The notes under the pieces are model-generated. The model made no database searches and was not told where the DNA came from. It worked only from the letters and a program-made list of their open reading frames with translations. A DNA stretch of 14,885 bases from UBA12014 sp029248335 (GTDB lineage Bacteria > Planctomycetota > Phycisphaerae > Phycisphaerales > SM1A02), in contig JAQWJM010000179.1 of NCBI GenBank assembly GCA_029248335.1, forward strand, positions 1-14,885. The letters run 5' to 3'. A program made the translations under genes and the position numbers. Below are positions 1-6,702 of the stretch, piece by piece; position 1 is the first letter of the stretch; each line of letters opens with the position of its first letter.

Positions 1-78
1 GAACGCCTGGCGCGGACGCGGTCGACCGGCCGATCACCGAAGTCCAACGGCTCCAAGAAGCGACGTCGAGGAAAGTGA
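1..78 (+). CDS. C-terminal end of an unidentified basic protein (partial)
   Basis: The window opens inside a reading frame that ends with TGA at 76-78. The 25 visible residues are rich in Arg, Lys, Ser and Gly, with a KKRRRGK-type end. Such disordered basic tails are common on RNA-binding proteins, for example DEAD-box helicases, RNases or ribosome-associated factors, but nothing here identifies the family. The two other forward frames are also open over this short stretch, so the frame choice rests on the basic tail and on the stop followed by what looks like non-coding sequence. Confidence 0.45.
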   Translation, partial: ERLARTRSTGRSPKSNGSKKRRRGK

Positions 79-157
79 GCCCCCTCCACGGGCTTCGAAA
101 ACGACTTCTTCCGGACCCGCTCCAGCCGACGGGTCCTCGCCCCCTGAATCCCCGCTC

Positions 158-188
158 CTGACACGCCCCGTGTCTCCACCGGTACCCT
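158..188 (+). promoter_or_regulatory. Candidate promoter of the CDF transporter gene, giving a leaderless mRNA
   Basis: A CTGACA hexamer at 158-163 (5 of 6 matches to TTGACA) is followed after 19 nt by TACCCT at 183-188, which fits the TANNNT form of a -10 box. Only 6 nt separate the -10 box from the ATG at 195, and no Shine-Dalgarno is present. Transcription would therefore start at or next to the start codon. The spacer is longer than the ideal 17 nt. aroC and hslU show the same arrangement. Confidence 0.45.
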
Positions 189-194
189 GACCGC

Positions 195-1148
195 ATGGCA
201 TCCGGCAACAAGACCGTCATCTACGCCGCCCTGATCGGCAACGGCCTCATCTCCATCACCAAGTTCGTGGCCGCGGGCATCACCGGTTCGGCCGCGATGA
301 TGGCGGAGGGCATCCACTCGCTGGTGGACACCGGCAACCAGGGCCTCCTGCTGTTCGGAATCAAGAAGGCGCAAGCGCCCGCCGACGACCAGCATCCTTT
401 CGGACACGGCAAGGAGATCTACTTCTGGTCGTTCGTGGTGGCGATCCTGATCTTCGCGCTCGGCTCCGGGATCGCGCTCTACGAGGGCTTCCACCGGGTC
501 ATGCATCCGGAGCCCGTGTCGAGCCCGATGGTGAACTACGTGGTGCTGATCCTCGCGATGCTCTTCGAGGGCGTCGCTTGGTATCTCGCGTACCGGGAGT
601 TCCGCCGGTTCCAGGGGCCACGGTCCCTGCCCGCGGCGGTGCAGGCCTCGAAAGACCCGACCACCTTCGTGGTGCTTTTCGAAGACACCGCGGCGATGCT
701 CGGGCTGTTCGTCGCCTTCATCGGACTGGTCCTCAACCAGTGGCTCGAGATGCCGATCTTCGACGGCATCGCCACCCTCTGCATCGGCGTGATTCTCGCC
801 TTCACCGCGGTGTGGATGGCGGTGCGGACGAAGTCGCTTCTGATCGGTGAAGCCGCCGACCCGGAACTCATCGCCGACGTGCGAAGCCGGGCCGCCGAGG
901 TCGATGCGATCGTGAGTGTGAACGAAGTGCTCACCCTCCACATGGGACCGAACTTCGTGCTGCTGAACATCAGCGTCGACTTCCGGGACGAACTCCGGGC
1001 CGGCGACGTCGAGCAGGCGATCGATCGCCTGACCCGCGAGATCCGCGAGGCCCATCCCGACGTGAAGCGAGTGTTCATCGAGGCCGAATGTCGCAGCAGC
1101 GCCGTCGCGGACGCGCTGCCCGCACCGCCACCGTCCGACACGCCTTGA
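195..1148 (+). CDS. Cation diffusion facilitator (CDF) family metal efflux transporter
   Basis: Inner-membrane proton-coupled exporter of divalent metals, most often Zn2+ in this family. The 317-residue length is typical. Hydrophobic segments lie at about 8-34, 38-56, 75-96, 112-134, 157-180 and 186-210. Metal-site residues are visible: H41 and D45 in the second segment (HSLVDTGNQ) and the E163-D164 pair in the fifth. HPFGHGKE at 67-74 is the conserved loop after segment 2. The acidic ED pair and the HSLVDTGNQ form resemble the ZnT9/SLC30A9-like branch rather than the YiiP branch with HxxxD at both sites. Residues 221-300 form the cytoplasmic ferredoxin-like domain, and the Ala/Pro-rich tail is probably disordered. 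The ATG at 195 is the natural start, with segment 1 beginning within ten residues. No neighbouring gene indicates the metal, and substrate specificity cannot be read from the sequence. Confidence 0.93.
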   Translation: MASGNKTVIYAALIGNGLISITKFVAAGITGSAAMMAEGIHSLVDTGNQGLLLFGIKKAQAPADDQHPFGHGKEIYFWSFVVAILIFALGSGIALYEGFHRVMHPEPVSSPMVNYVVLILAMLFEGVAWYLAYREFRRFQGPRSLPAAVQASKDPTTFVVLFEDTAAMLGLFVAFIGLVLNQWLEMPIFDGIATLCIGVILAFTAVWMAVRTKSLLIGEAADPELIADVRSRAAEVDAIVSVNEVLTLHMGPNFVLLNISVDFRDELRAGDVEQAIDRLTREIREAHPDVKRVFIEAECRSSAVADALPAPPPSDTP

Positions 1149-1254
1149 ATGACGGCACCGGGACCGGATCGCGCCGGCCCGGTCGTCGCGCCTCCGAGGA
1201 AGGTCGCGCCCGATACCGCGAGATCCGGATTCCGGAGTCTTGATTGGGGATTCG

Positions 1255-1300
1255 AATTCCGGGAATTGCGAACTTGGAATGGCACGCTCCCGTCTATCGT
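1255..1300 (+). promoter_or_regulatory. Candidate promoter and operator of the GH81 gene
   Basis: A perfect inverted repeat AATTCC-G-GGAATT (1255-1267) lies just upstream of CTTGGA (1273-1278), 16 nt and TATCGT (1295-1300), a plausible -35/-10 pair. Transcription would start near 1307. That removes the two upstream TTG start candidates (1244, 1274) and supports the TTG at 1370. The surrounding sequence is more AT-rich than the genes on either side. The match is modest and the call is an inference. Confidence 0.35.
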
Positions 1301-1369
1301 GGAGACTTCCGTCGTACCCGCGTTCCAGGGGGCGGCGACCTTCAATTCCGACCCATCGAGACCGCAGCG

Positions 1370-3859
1370 TTGCACCATCCACCCCACGGATCACCGAGCC
1401 CGACCAGCCGTATCGGACGGCGATCGACCGCCGTTCGAATCGCCATCGGCGTCCTGTCCCTGTCCACCGCCGCGACGGCGCAGGAGCTCGTCGAAGATGG
1501 TGCCGCCAGCTGGTACGCCTCGGTTCCCCAGGGACGCGGCGTCCCCTGCGACAACAACGGGGTCCCGGTCGCGCCGAACGTGACCGCGGACTTCGAGGGT
1601 CACGCCTCCACCGCCGACTGGTGCTCCTCGATCTTCTGGGAGCGGTACCCCGGCAATCCCTACGGCAATCCGATGTTCCCGCTGCCGCTCGCGATGCAGG
1701 CCTCGCCCGACGGACTTCTCCTCGGTCGACCGCCCGAAGCGACGAACACCGCCTTCGCCTTCGCCACCCCCTTCGGCTATGACAACGCGCCGATGCGCAT
1801 CACGACCGGCGGCCTGTCCGGAGGACAGTTCGCGGTCGCCGCGGTGGGCGACTGGACGGTCACCCCGCGCTGGAGCGACGACGGCCGCACGCTCGAGGCG
1901 ACGTTCGGACACGGGATGCCGTTCGTCTATGCCAAGAGCAACGGCGGCCGACCGGTCATCGATCCGCGGACGTCCCTCGGCTTCGAACTCATCGAGATCG
2001 CCGGGCGTGAGGCGTGCTTCCGGATCGCGGGCGACGTCTACGCCGCCTACGCCTCCCCGGAGCGGACCTGGCAGTACGCCAACGGCGTGCTGATCACCGA
2101 CCAGCTCGTCCCGAACGACACCTTCGCGGTGGCCTGCCTTCCCGATGCGACTGCCGAGACGCGGGCGATGTTCCTCGCGGCCGCGGATGCCAGGGTGATC
2201 GACTCCCGCGCCTCGTGGTCCTACGACGCGGCGAACTCCGAAGTGGTGGCGGAATTCGAGTTCATCCTCGAACCGAACACCAGGGCCACGCCGATCGTCG
2301 CCCTCTTCCGCCACCAGTGGCTTCACGCCGAGATCGAACCCGAGTCGTATCTCCCCACCGATCTGGCGACCAGCCGCGGCGAGATGAAACTCGTCCCGAC
2401 CGCGAGCTTCACGGTCCGACATCCGTTCAACGGCCTGCTTCCGAATCTCCCGGACCTCGGGCAGTCGGATCCGACCCGACTCGCGCAGGAGATGGCAGGG
2501 GTGATGACCGCCCCCGACCTGATCGGGGGGAACGACACGTACTGGAACGGAAAGTCGCTCGGACGGGCCGCGATGCTCCTTCCGATCGCCGAGCAGCTCG
2601 GCGACGAACCGGCCGCGGATCGCCTCCTCGCCGAGATGAAGGCCGAACTCGAGGACTGGTTCGACGTCTCGTCGGCGAACGACGATCGCTTCCTCGCCTA
2701 CCAGTCGACCTGGGGGTCGGTGTTCGGTTACCCGGACGCCTACGGTTCGACCTACCAGCTGAACGACCATCACTTCCACTACGGCTATCTGATCCGGGCC
2801 GCGGCGTCGATCGCCGAACGTGACCGGGCGTGGGCGGCGGACTGGGGCGGGGCGGTGGAGCTGCTCATCCGCGACGCCGCGAACTGGGATCGGTCCGACG
2901 ATCGTTTTCCGTTCCTGCGGAACTTCGATCCCTACGCCGGACACGCCCACGCTTCCGGACACGGCGCCTTCGGGAACGGGAACAACCAGGAATCCTCCTC
3001 GGAGTCGATCAACTTCGCGGCCGCGGTGGCGCTCTGGGGCGCGACGGTCGGGAACGACGAGATCCGCGACCTCGGGATCTATCTCCATGCGGTCGAGTCG
3101 GAAGCGATCGCCCAGTACTGGTTCGACGCGGACGACGCGGTCTTCCCCGAGAACTATCCGCATCCACTGGTCGGCATCGTCTGGAGCAACGGCGGCGACT
3201 ACGCCACCTGGTGGACCAACAACCCCGAGGAGATCCACGGGATCAATCTCCTCCCGATCACCACCGGCTCCCTTCACCTCGGCCGCTGGCCGAACGTGAT
3301 GCGCCGCAACCATCTCTACCTGCTGCAGCGGAACGGCGGCGTCCCGACCATGTGGCAGGACGTCCTCTGGAGCGGATGGGCGCTCGGCGATCCCACCGGC
3401 GCCATGACCGAGTTCGAAACGCGCTCCTACGCCCCGGAGCCCGGCGAATCGCGGCCCCACACCCGACAGTGGATCTCCTCGCTCGCGGCGTGGGGCCGGG
3501 TGGATCCGACGGTGACCGCCGACACTCCCCACTACGCGGTGTTCGAGAAGGACGGCGTACGGACCCGCATCGCCTGGAACCCGGGCACGGAGCGGGTCAC
3601 CGTCACCTTCAGCGACGGCGTCTCCGGTTGCGTGCCGTCCGGTGCCCTGATGAAGATCGACGCCGACTCGATCGATTGCGAACCGGCCGACGTCCCCGGT
3701 GATCTCGACGGCGACGGCGCGGTCGGCGGCTCGGATCTCGGTCTTCTGATCGCGAGCTGGGGCGTGTGCGGAACACCCGACTGCCCCGGCGATCTCAACG
3801 GCGACGGCCGGGTCGACGGCGCCGATCTCGGACTGCTCTTCGGTCACTGGACCGTCTGA
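1370..3859 (+). CDS. Secreted GH81 endo-1,3-beta-glucanase with C-terminal dockerin-like repeats
   Basis: Predicted inverting endo-beta-1,3-glucanase acting outside the cytoplasm on laminarin, callose or fungal glucan. The frame opens after a TGA at 1241 and its only start candidates before the signal peptide are TTG (1244, 1274, 1370). TTG 1370 is chosen because it gives a normal leader: RIGRR, a hydrophobic stretch, then ATA before QE near residue 37. The product is 829 residues. An N-terminal beta-sandwich spans about 75-330 and the (alpha/alpha)6 barrel about 380-720. GH81 hallmarks are NDHHFHYGY at 465-473 (D466, likely general acid) and NNQESSSES at 538-546 (E541, E545, catalytic glutamates). 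The preceding motif reads GHAHASG, whereas the family usually has Trp (GHSWASG). Two Ca-binding PGDLxGDG repeats end the protein (about 776-798 and 806-829), a tail frequent in secreted Phycisphaerae proteins and probably used for surface retention or sorting. The stop lies 10 nt from the stop of the convergent gene. Confidence 0.93.
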   Translation: MHHPPHGSPSPTSRIGRRSTAVRIAIGVLSLSTAATAQELVEDGAASWYASVPQGRGVPCDNNGVPVAPNVTADFEGHASTADWCSSIFWERYPGNPYGNPMFPLPLAMQASPDGLLLGRPPEATNTAFAFATPFGYDNAPMRITTGGLSGGQFAVAAVGDWTVTPRWSDDGRTLEATFGHGMPFVYAKSNGGRPVIDPRTSLGFELIEIAGREACFRIAGDVYAAYASPERTWQYANGVLITDQLVPNDTFAVACLPDATAETRAMFLAAADARVIDSRASWSYDAANSEVVAEFEFILEPNTRATPIVALFRHQWLHAEIEPESYLPTDLATSRGEMKLVPTASFTVRHPFNGLLPNLPDLGQSDPTRLAQEMAGVMTAPDLIGGNDTYWNGKSLGRAAMLLPIAEQLGDEPAADRLLAEMKAELEDWFDVSSANDDRFLAYQSTWGSVFGYPDAYGSTYQLNDHHFHYGYLIRAAASIAERDRAWAADWGGAVELLIRDAANWDRSDDRFPFLRNFDPYAGHAHASGHGAFGNGNNQESSSESINFAAAVALWGATVGNDEIRDLGIYLHAVESEAIAQYWFDADDAVFPENYPHPLVGIVWSNGGDYATWWTNNPEEIHGINLLPITTGSLHLGRWPNVMRRNHLYLLQRNGGVPTMWQDVLWSGWALGDPTGAMTEFETRSYAPEPGESRPHTRQWISSLAAWGRVDPTVTADTPHYAVFEKDGVRTRIAWNPGTERVTVTFSDGVSGCVPSGALMKIDADSIDCEPADVPGDLDGDGAVGGSDLGLLIASWGVCGTPDCPGDLNGDGRVDGADLGLLFGHWTV

Positions 3860-3869
3860 GGCGCGACGA

Positions 3870-4895
3870 TCACTTCCGGTCGAGGGTCGCGACCATCGGC
3901 TGTCGGGCCCAGGCCGGCGTCCGGGCCTTGCCGTCGTAGGTCATGTCGCTGAACGTCGAGGTCAACGCGTCGTCCTTCCGCGTCGTGGTGACGATCGCCG
4001 CGAGCCGGATGCCCGCGGCGTCGACGCCCGCGTAACGCATCGCGAGCTGCGTCTTCGAGATCGTGAAGACCTCGCCTTCGAGCATCATCCCCGTGTTCGA
4101 GACGTATCGCTGACGAATCACGCCGGCCACCGGATCGAACCACATCAGGCCGTTGCCGGTCACGTTCAGGGAGCCATCGGGTAGTCGAATGCCCTCGGTG
4201 GTCGTCACGCAACGCCGGTCCGAGCTCCATCGTGATTCGTTCACGAAGACCACGCCACTCATGTCGGTGGTCCAGGTGCCGGTGGGATCCCAGCCTGCGA
4301 GCGCCTCGACGAAGTGATTCACCCGCGTGAATTCCTGGACGAAGGGGGTCTCCTGACCGTCCGCCCGCGCGACCGTTCGTCGCCGCGTGTTCTCGCCGGT
4401 GCGTTCCACGGTCGTCAGCAGCTCGTAGGTCTTGCCACCACCGGTCTCCTCGGAGGAGAAGACCGTCTTCGAGTCGTCGAGGCCGACCATTCGCCCCGAC
4501 GCGGACCACGGGCGTCCCTCGTCGATACCGCTCAACGCCTTCACCGGCACCCCCGACTTCGCATCCCAGACGATCGTCTCGGAACCCGAAGACAGCAACT
4601 TGCCCTGCTCGTCGACGTAGGTGAACGTCCGCACCAACTGTCGACCGGATTCGTCGAGGCTCACCTGCGCTCGGTAGCGGTACTTGATCCCCGCGGGCAG
4701 GGTCTTCCAGACGTCGGTGGTGACGCCGGAACTCTCCCACATGCCGAGATCGCCGCCATCGACGACGTACGCGGCGAACTCGTCCCACGACGCCGGCTTC
4801 TCGAGCTCCTTGCCGGACGCCGGCGGCGAGATCAGAACACCCATCAGGAGGAGCATCACCGGGACGATGAACGAACGATTACGGGCACGTGGCAT
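3870..4895 (-). CDS. Secreted protein of unknown function with an internal duplication
   Basis: I do not recognise the family beyond a resemblance to lipocalin-like beta-rich secreted proteins of planctomycetes (DUF1579-like style). The ATG at 4895 is chosen over the ATGs at 4916-4919 because GGAG sits 6 nt before it and because it gives a clean signal peptide: RARNR, a hydrophobic core at 9-23, then ASG before KE (cleavage near residue 28). The 341-residue product has two similar halves: the stretch at about 106-180 (VWDAKSG ... GRMVGLD ... GGGKTYELLTT ... DG) lines up with about 248-322 (MWFDPVAG ... GEVFTIS ... AAGIRLAAIVTT ... DG). No catalytic motif is visible and there is no cysteine pair (C229 is single). 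The gene is convergent with the GH81 gene and divergent from the small gene at 5097. A role in binding a small or hydrophobic ligand is only a guess from the inferred fold. Confidence 0.85.
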   Translation of the reverse strand: MPRARNRSFIVPVMLLLMGVLISPPASGKELEKPASWDEFAAYVVDGGDLGMWESSGVTTDVWKTLPAGIKYRYRAQVSLDESGRQLVRTFTYVDEQGKLLSSGSETIVWDAKSGVPVKALSGIDEGRPWSASGRMVGLDDSKTVFSSEETGGGKTYELLTTVERTGENTRRRTVARADGQETPFVQEFTRVNHFVEALAGWDPTGTWTTDMSGVVFVNESRWSSDRRCVTTTEGIRLPDGSLNVTGNGLMWFDPVAGVIRQRYVSNTGMMLEGEVFTISKTQLAMRYAGVDAAGIRLAAIVTTTRKDDALTSTFSDMTYDGKARTPAWARQPMVATLDRK

Positions 4896-5096
4896 GTTGG
4901 ACTCCGGTTGAATCATCAAGATGCGACCCGACGGACGCCTCCGATCGCCTTCATAGGGTGCCAGATCCCCGTCCTCTTGGAAACTCGCCCCACGTCGCCG
5001 GTCCGCGAAGTCCGATTCCCGGCCAACGATCTCCCGAAAGCGAAGTCAGCGATGACTCCGCTGCATCGGAACGCCGATCGCGGCGAATTGAAGAGC

Positions 5097-5333
5097 ATGG
5101 CCACTCCCACCGTCGATGACCACTTCGAGATCGTCACCTCCACGGCGTTCTGGATGTCGAAGCAACGTCCCTTCCGGGTACCCCGGGCACCGCTCATCCG
5201 GGTCGGCGCGGCCGCCCTGGCGAATGCCATCGCGACCCATGACGATTCCATGACCCTCGGGCTCGAAACACGGTGCCGGCAGCACGTCCGGAGAGCGATC
5301 CGCGACCTGATCACCGACCGGTTCGAGGTCTGA
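5097..5333 (+). CDS. Small hypothetical protein
   Basis: A 78-residue frame in which almost every codon ends in G or C, as in the surrounding genes. This supports real coding although the family is not recognised. The N-terminus (MATPTVDDHFEIV) is acidic and the middle and C-terminus are Arg-rich, with a helix-prone end (RRAIRDLITDRF). There is no signal peptide or membrane segment and one Cys. An in-frame ATG at 5052 would give 93 residues. Neither start has a good Shine-Dalgarno: AAGAG sits very close to 5097. The gene reads away from the secreted-protein gene at 4895 and is followed, after 138 nt, by the strong terminator at 5472. A longer frame running through from 4314 is mostly the antisense shadow of the neighbouring gene. 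Confidence 0.55.
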   Translation: MATPTVDDHFEIVTSTAFWMSKQRPFRVPRAPLIRVGAAALANAIATHDDSMTLGLETRCRQHVRRAIRDLITDRFEV

Positions 5334-5420
5334 GGCGAGGCCACGAGGCCCGTCGGAGGTCCCGTGAACAAGCCCGATCGGCGGTTTCAAGGCGTGCAGC
5401 GGGTCTTGGACGGTCAACCG

Positions 5421-5457
5421 ACCGGGTTCCCCGCCAGATGAACCCGGTTCAAGAACC
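5421..5457 (+). other. Two overlapping inverted repeats, possible alternative hairpins
   Basis: ACCGGGTTC (5421-5429) pairs perfectly with GAACCCGGT (5440-5448) around a 10-nt loop. The end of the right arm also begins a second short repeat, GGTTC-AA-GAACC (5446-5457). The two hairpins share 5446-5448, so they compete or stack at that edge. They lie between the small gene and the terminator at 5472 and have no U-tract of their own. This may be a 3' UTR stabilising structure or part of a small RNA. Confidence 0.4.
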
Positions 5458-5471
5458 AAGAAAAAAGAACA

Positions 5472-5510
5472 AGGGTGGGCACTCCCGCGAGTGCCCACCC
5501 TGTTTTTCTT
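5472..5510 (+). terminator. Strong intrinsic terminator, probably bidirectional
   Basis: A perfect 13-bp GC-rich stem (arms 5472-5484 and 5489-5501) with a four-base loop CCGC is followed by TGTTTTTCTT. An A-run (5461-5466) before the left arm provides a T-rich tail on the other strand as well, so it could stop transcription both ways. It is the clearest terminator in the window. It ends the small-gene transcript and insulates the DUF1080 gene downstream. The arms contain GCACTC and GAGTGC, as in the CIRCE heat-shock operator, but the 4-nt spacing and the T-run argue for a terminator. Confidence 0.92.
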
Positions 5511-5890
5511 CTGCCTTGCCCCGACGTCAGACTCTCTCACCCCCGGATGCCCGATAACTCTAAAGCAAGTTGGATCCGTGGGAGAAGTCACGGTCCTGCA
5601 GAAGACCCTTTCGTGGTTGACCTGGCCGCTCTTCGCCGGGTTTTTCCAAACGTTTGTTAGTACCTTCTCAGAATGGCATCTCCCGAGCCGATTGCAAGCA
5701 GAATTCCGATTCAAGCGGATTGGGATCGGGCATCAAGCGCAATCGGAACTCGCATCAACCTCACCAAAACGCCAATCGGCCTCCCGATCCCGGTGCACCA
5801 GCGTGCCGCGATCACCATTCGAAACAGACCCCGAATTGGTACAACGATCCGGAACACCTTCTTTTCAATCGCGACCGAGAGGCCTCTCCG
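5511..5890 (+). other. Non-coding leader of the DUF1080 gene with long-range inverted repeats
   Basis: No convincing gene lies here. An open frame runs from 5654 into the DUF1080 gene, but its translation is low-complexity and polar, its base use is less GC at codon third positions, and it would bury the signal peptide. Inverted repeats are present: CCGATTGC (5688-5695) with GCAATCGG (5739-5746), and GGGATCGGG (5722-5730) with CCCGATCCC (5783-5791). A TTGACC hexamer at 5617-5622 is a possible -35, but no acceptable -10 follows at the right distance. A weaker TTCGAA (5818-5823), 16 nt, TACAAC (5840-5845) pair is closer to the gene. The promoter is undecided. Confidence 0.45.
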
Positions 5891-6658
5891 ATGCTCCGAT
5901 CTTCGATCCCCCTCCTTCTTCTCACCGTGACCTCGACGATGGCGCTCGCCGCCACGGTCGACACCACGAGCATCACGGTCGAACCGCCCGCCGCCGCCCC
6001 CGATGATCCGACGAAGACGCCCCCTCGGGCACTGATCGACGGCACCGAGCCCGGGTTCCGAGATCTCGGCGAAGCCGACTTCCAGAACGTCAACGGCAAA
6101 CCCGACACCTGGGCGTGGACCGGCAATGCCGTCGCGTGCACCGGCGATCCGGTCAGCGTCATCCGATCCGTGAAGCCGTACACGAACTTCGAACTCGTCT
6201 GCGAGTGGCGGCATCTTCGCGACGCCGGCAACTCCGGCATCTTCCTCTGGTCGCCGATCGAGTCGATGGACCGGCTGAAGGGGCCCGGCCTCCCCGAAGG
6301 CATCGAGGTCCAGGTGCTCGACCTCGGCTACAAGGCCGCGTACGAAAAGGGTGGCAACAAGGCCAACTGGTTCACCTGCCACGGCGACGTCTTCCCGGTC
6401 GGCGCGTCGACCATGAAGCCCTTCGCACCGATGGCACCCAACAAGCGACGGAGCTTTCCCACCCAGGAGACGACCCGGGACACCGGCGAGTGGAACCACT
6501 ACTACATCCGGGCGATCAACGGTGAAGTCCGCCTCTGGGTGAACGGCGTCGAAGTCTCCGGTGGCAACCAGTGCTCGCCCGCGACCGGATATCTGGCGCT
6601 CGAAAGCGAAGGCTCGCCGATCGATTTCCGCGGTCTGCGGATTCGCGAGCTGCCGTGA
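5891..6658 (+). CDS. Secreted DUF1080 protein (3-keto-glycoside hydrolase-like)
   Basis: The ATG at 5891 is preceded by GAGAGG with 8-nt spacing and begins a signal peptide (MLRSS, hydrophobic 6-20, ALA then AT). The 255-residue product carries one DUF1080 domain from about 47 to 254, a concanavalin/LamG-like jelly roll. Family signatures are FELVCEWR at 100-107 followed by GNSGIFL (113-119), EGIEVQVLD (136-144), GEWNHYYI (199-206), WVNGVEV (216-222) and the closing IDFRGLRIREL (244-254). Characterised family members hydrolyse 3-keto-disaccharides and 3-keto-glycosides formed by GFO/IDH/MocA-type oxidoreductases. No such oxidoreductase is in the window, so the substrate is unknown. Planctomycetes carry many paralogues. 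Together with the GH81 gene it points to extracytoplasmic sugar breakdown, but the two genes are not in one operon. Confidence 0.9.
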   Translation: MLRSSIPLLLLTVTSTMALAATVDTTSITVEPPAAAPDDPTKTPPRALIDGTEPGFRDLGEADFQNVNGKPDTWAWTGNAVACTGDPVSVIRSVKPYTNFELVCEWRHLRDAGNSGIFLWSPIESMDRLKGPGLPEGIEVQVLDLGYKAAYEKGGNKANWFTCHGDVFPVGASTMKPFAPMAPNKRRSFPTQETTRDTGEWNHYYIRAINGEVRLWVNGVEVSGGNQCSPATGYLALESEGSPIDFRGLRIRELP

Positions 6659-6702
6659 CCCCACCGAACTGTCGGCGTGCCGCCGGCGACACGACAGGGT
6701 CG

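Noticed and set aside
72..92. Short hairpin (AGCCC with GGGCT) after the partial first gene
   Set aside because: A five-base stem with no U-tract is not distinguishable from chance in GC-rich DNA.
1391..3847. Open frame of 818 codons on the minus strand opposite the GH81 gene
   Set aside because: It is an antisense shadow of a GC-rich gene. Its translation is Arg/Val/Gly-rich with no recognisable domain, while the plus strand has clear GH81 motifs.
4314..5051. Plus-strand extension upstream of the small gene at 5097
   Set aside because: It is antisense to the secreted-protein gene up to 4895 and low in coding character between 4896 and 5051.
5472..5501. CIRCE-like operator (GCACTC and GAGTGC arms)
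   Set aside because: The arms are 4 nt apart rather than 9, extend to 13 GC-rich pairs, and are followed by a T-run, so this is a terminator.
6669..6697. Possible terminator hairpin between the convergent DUF1080 and FG-GAP genes (CTGTCG with CGACAG)
   Set aside because: Only 6 bp pair around a 17-nt loop and neither side has a T-run.
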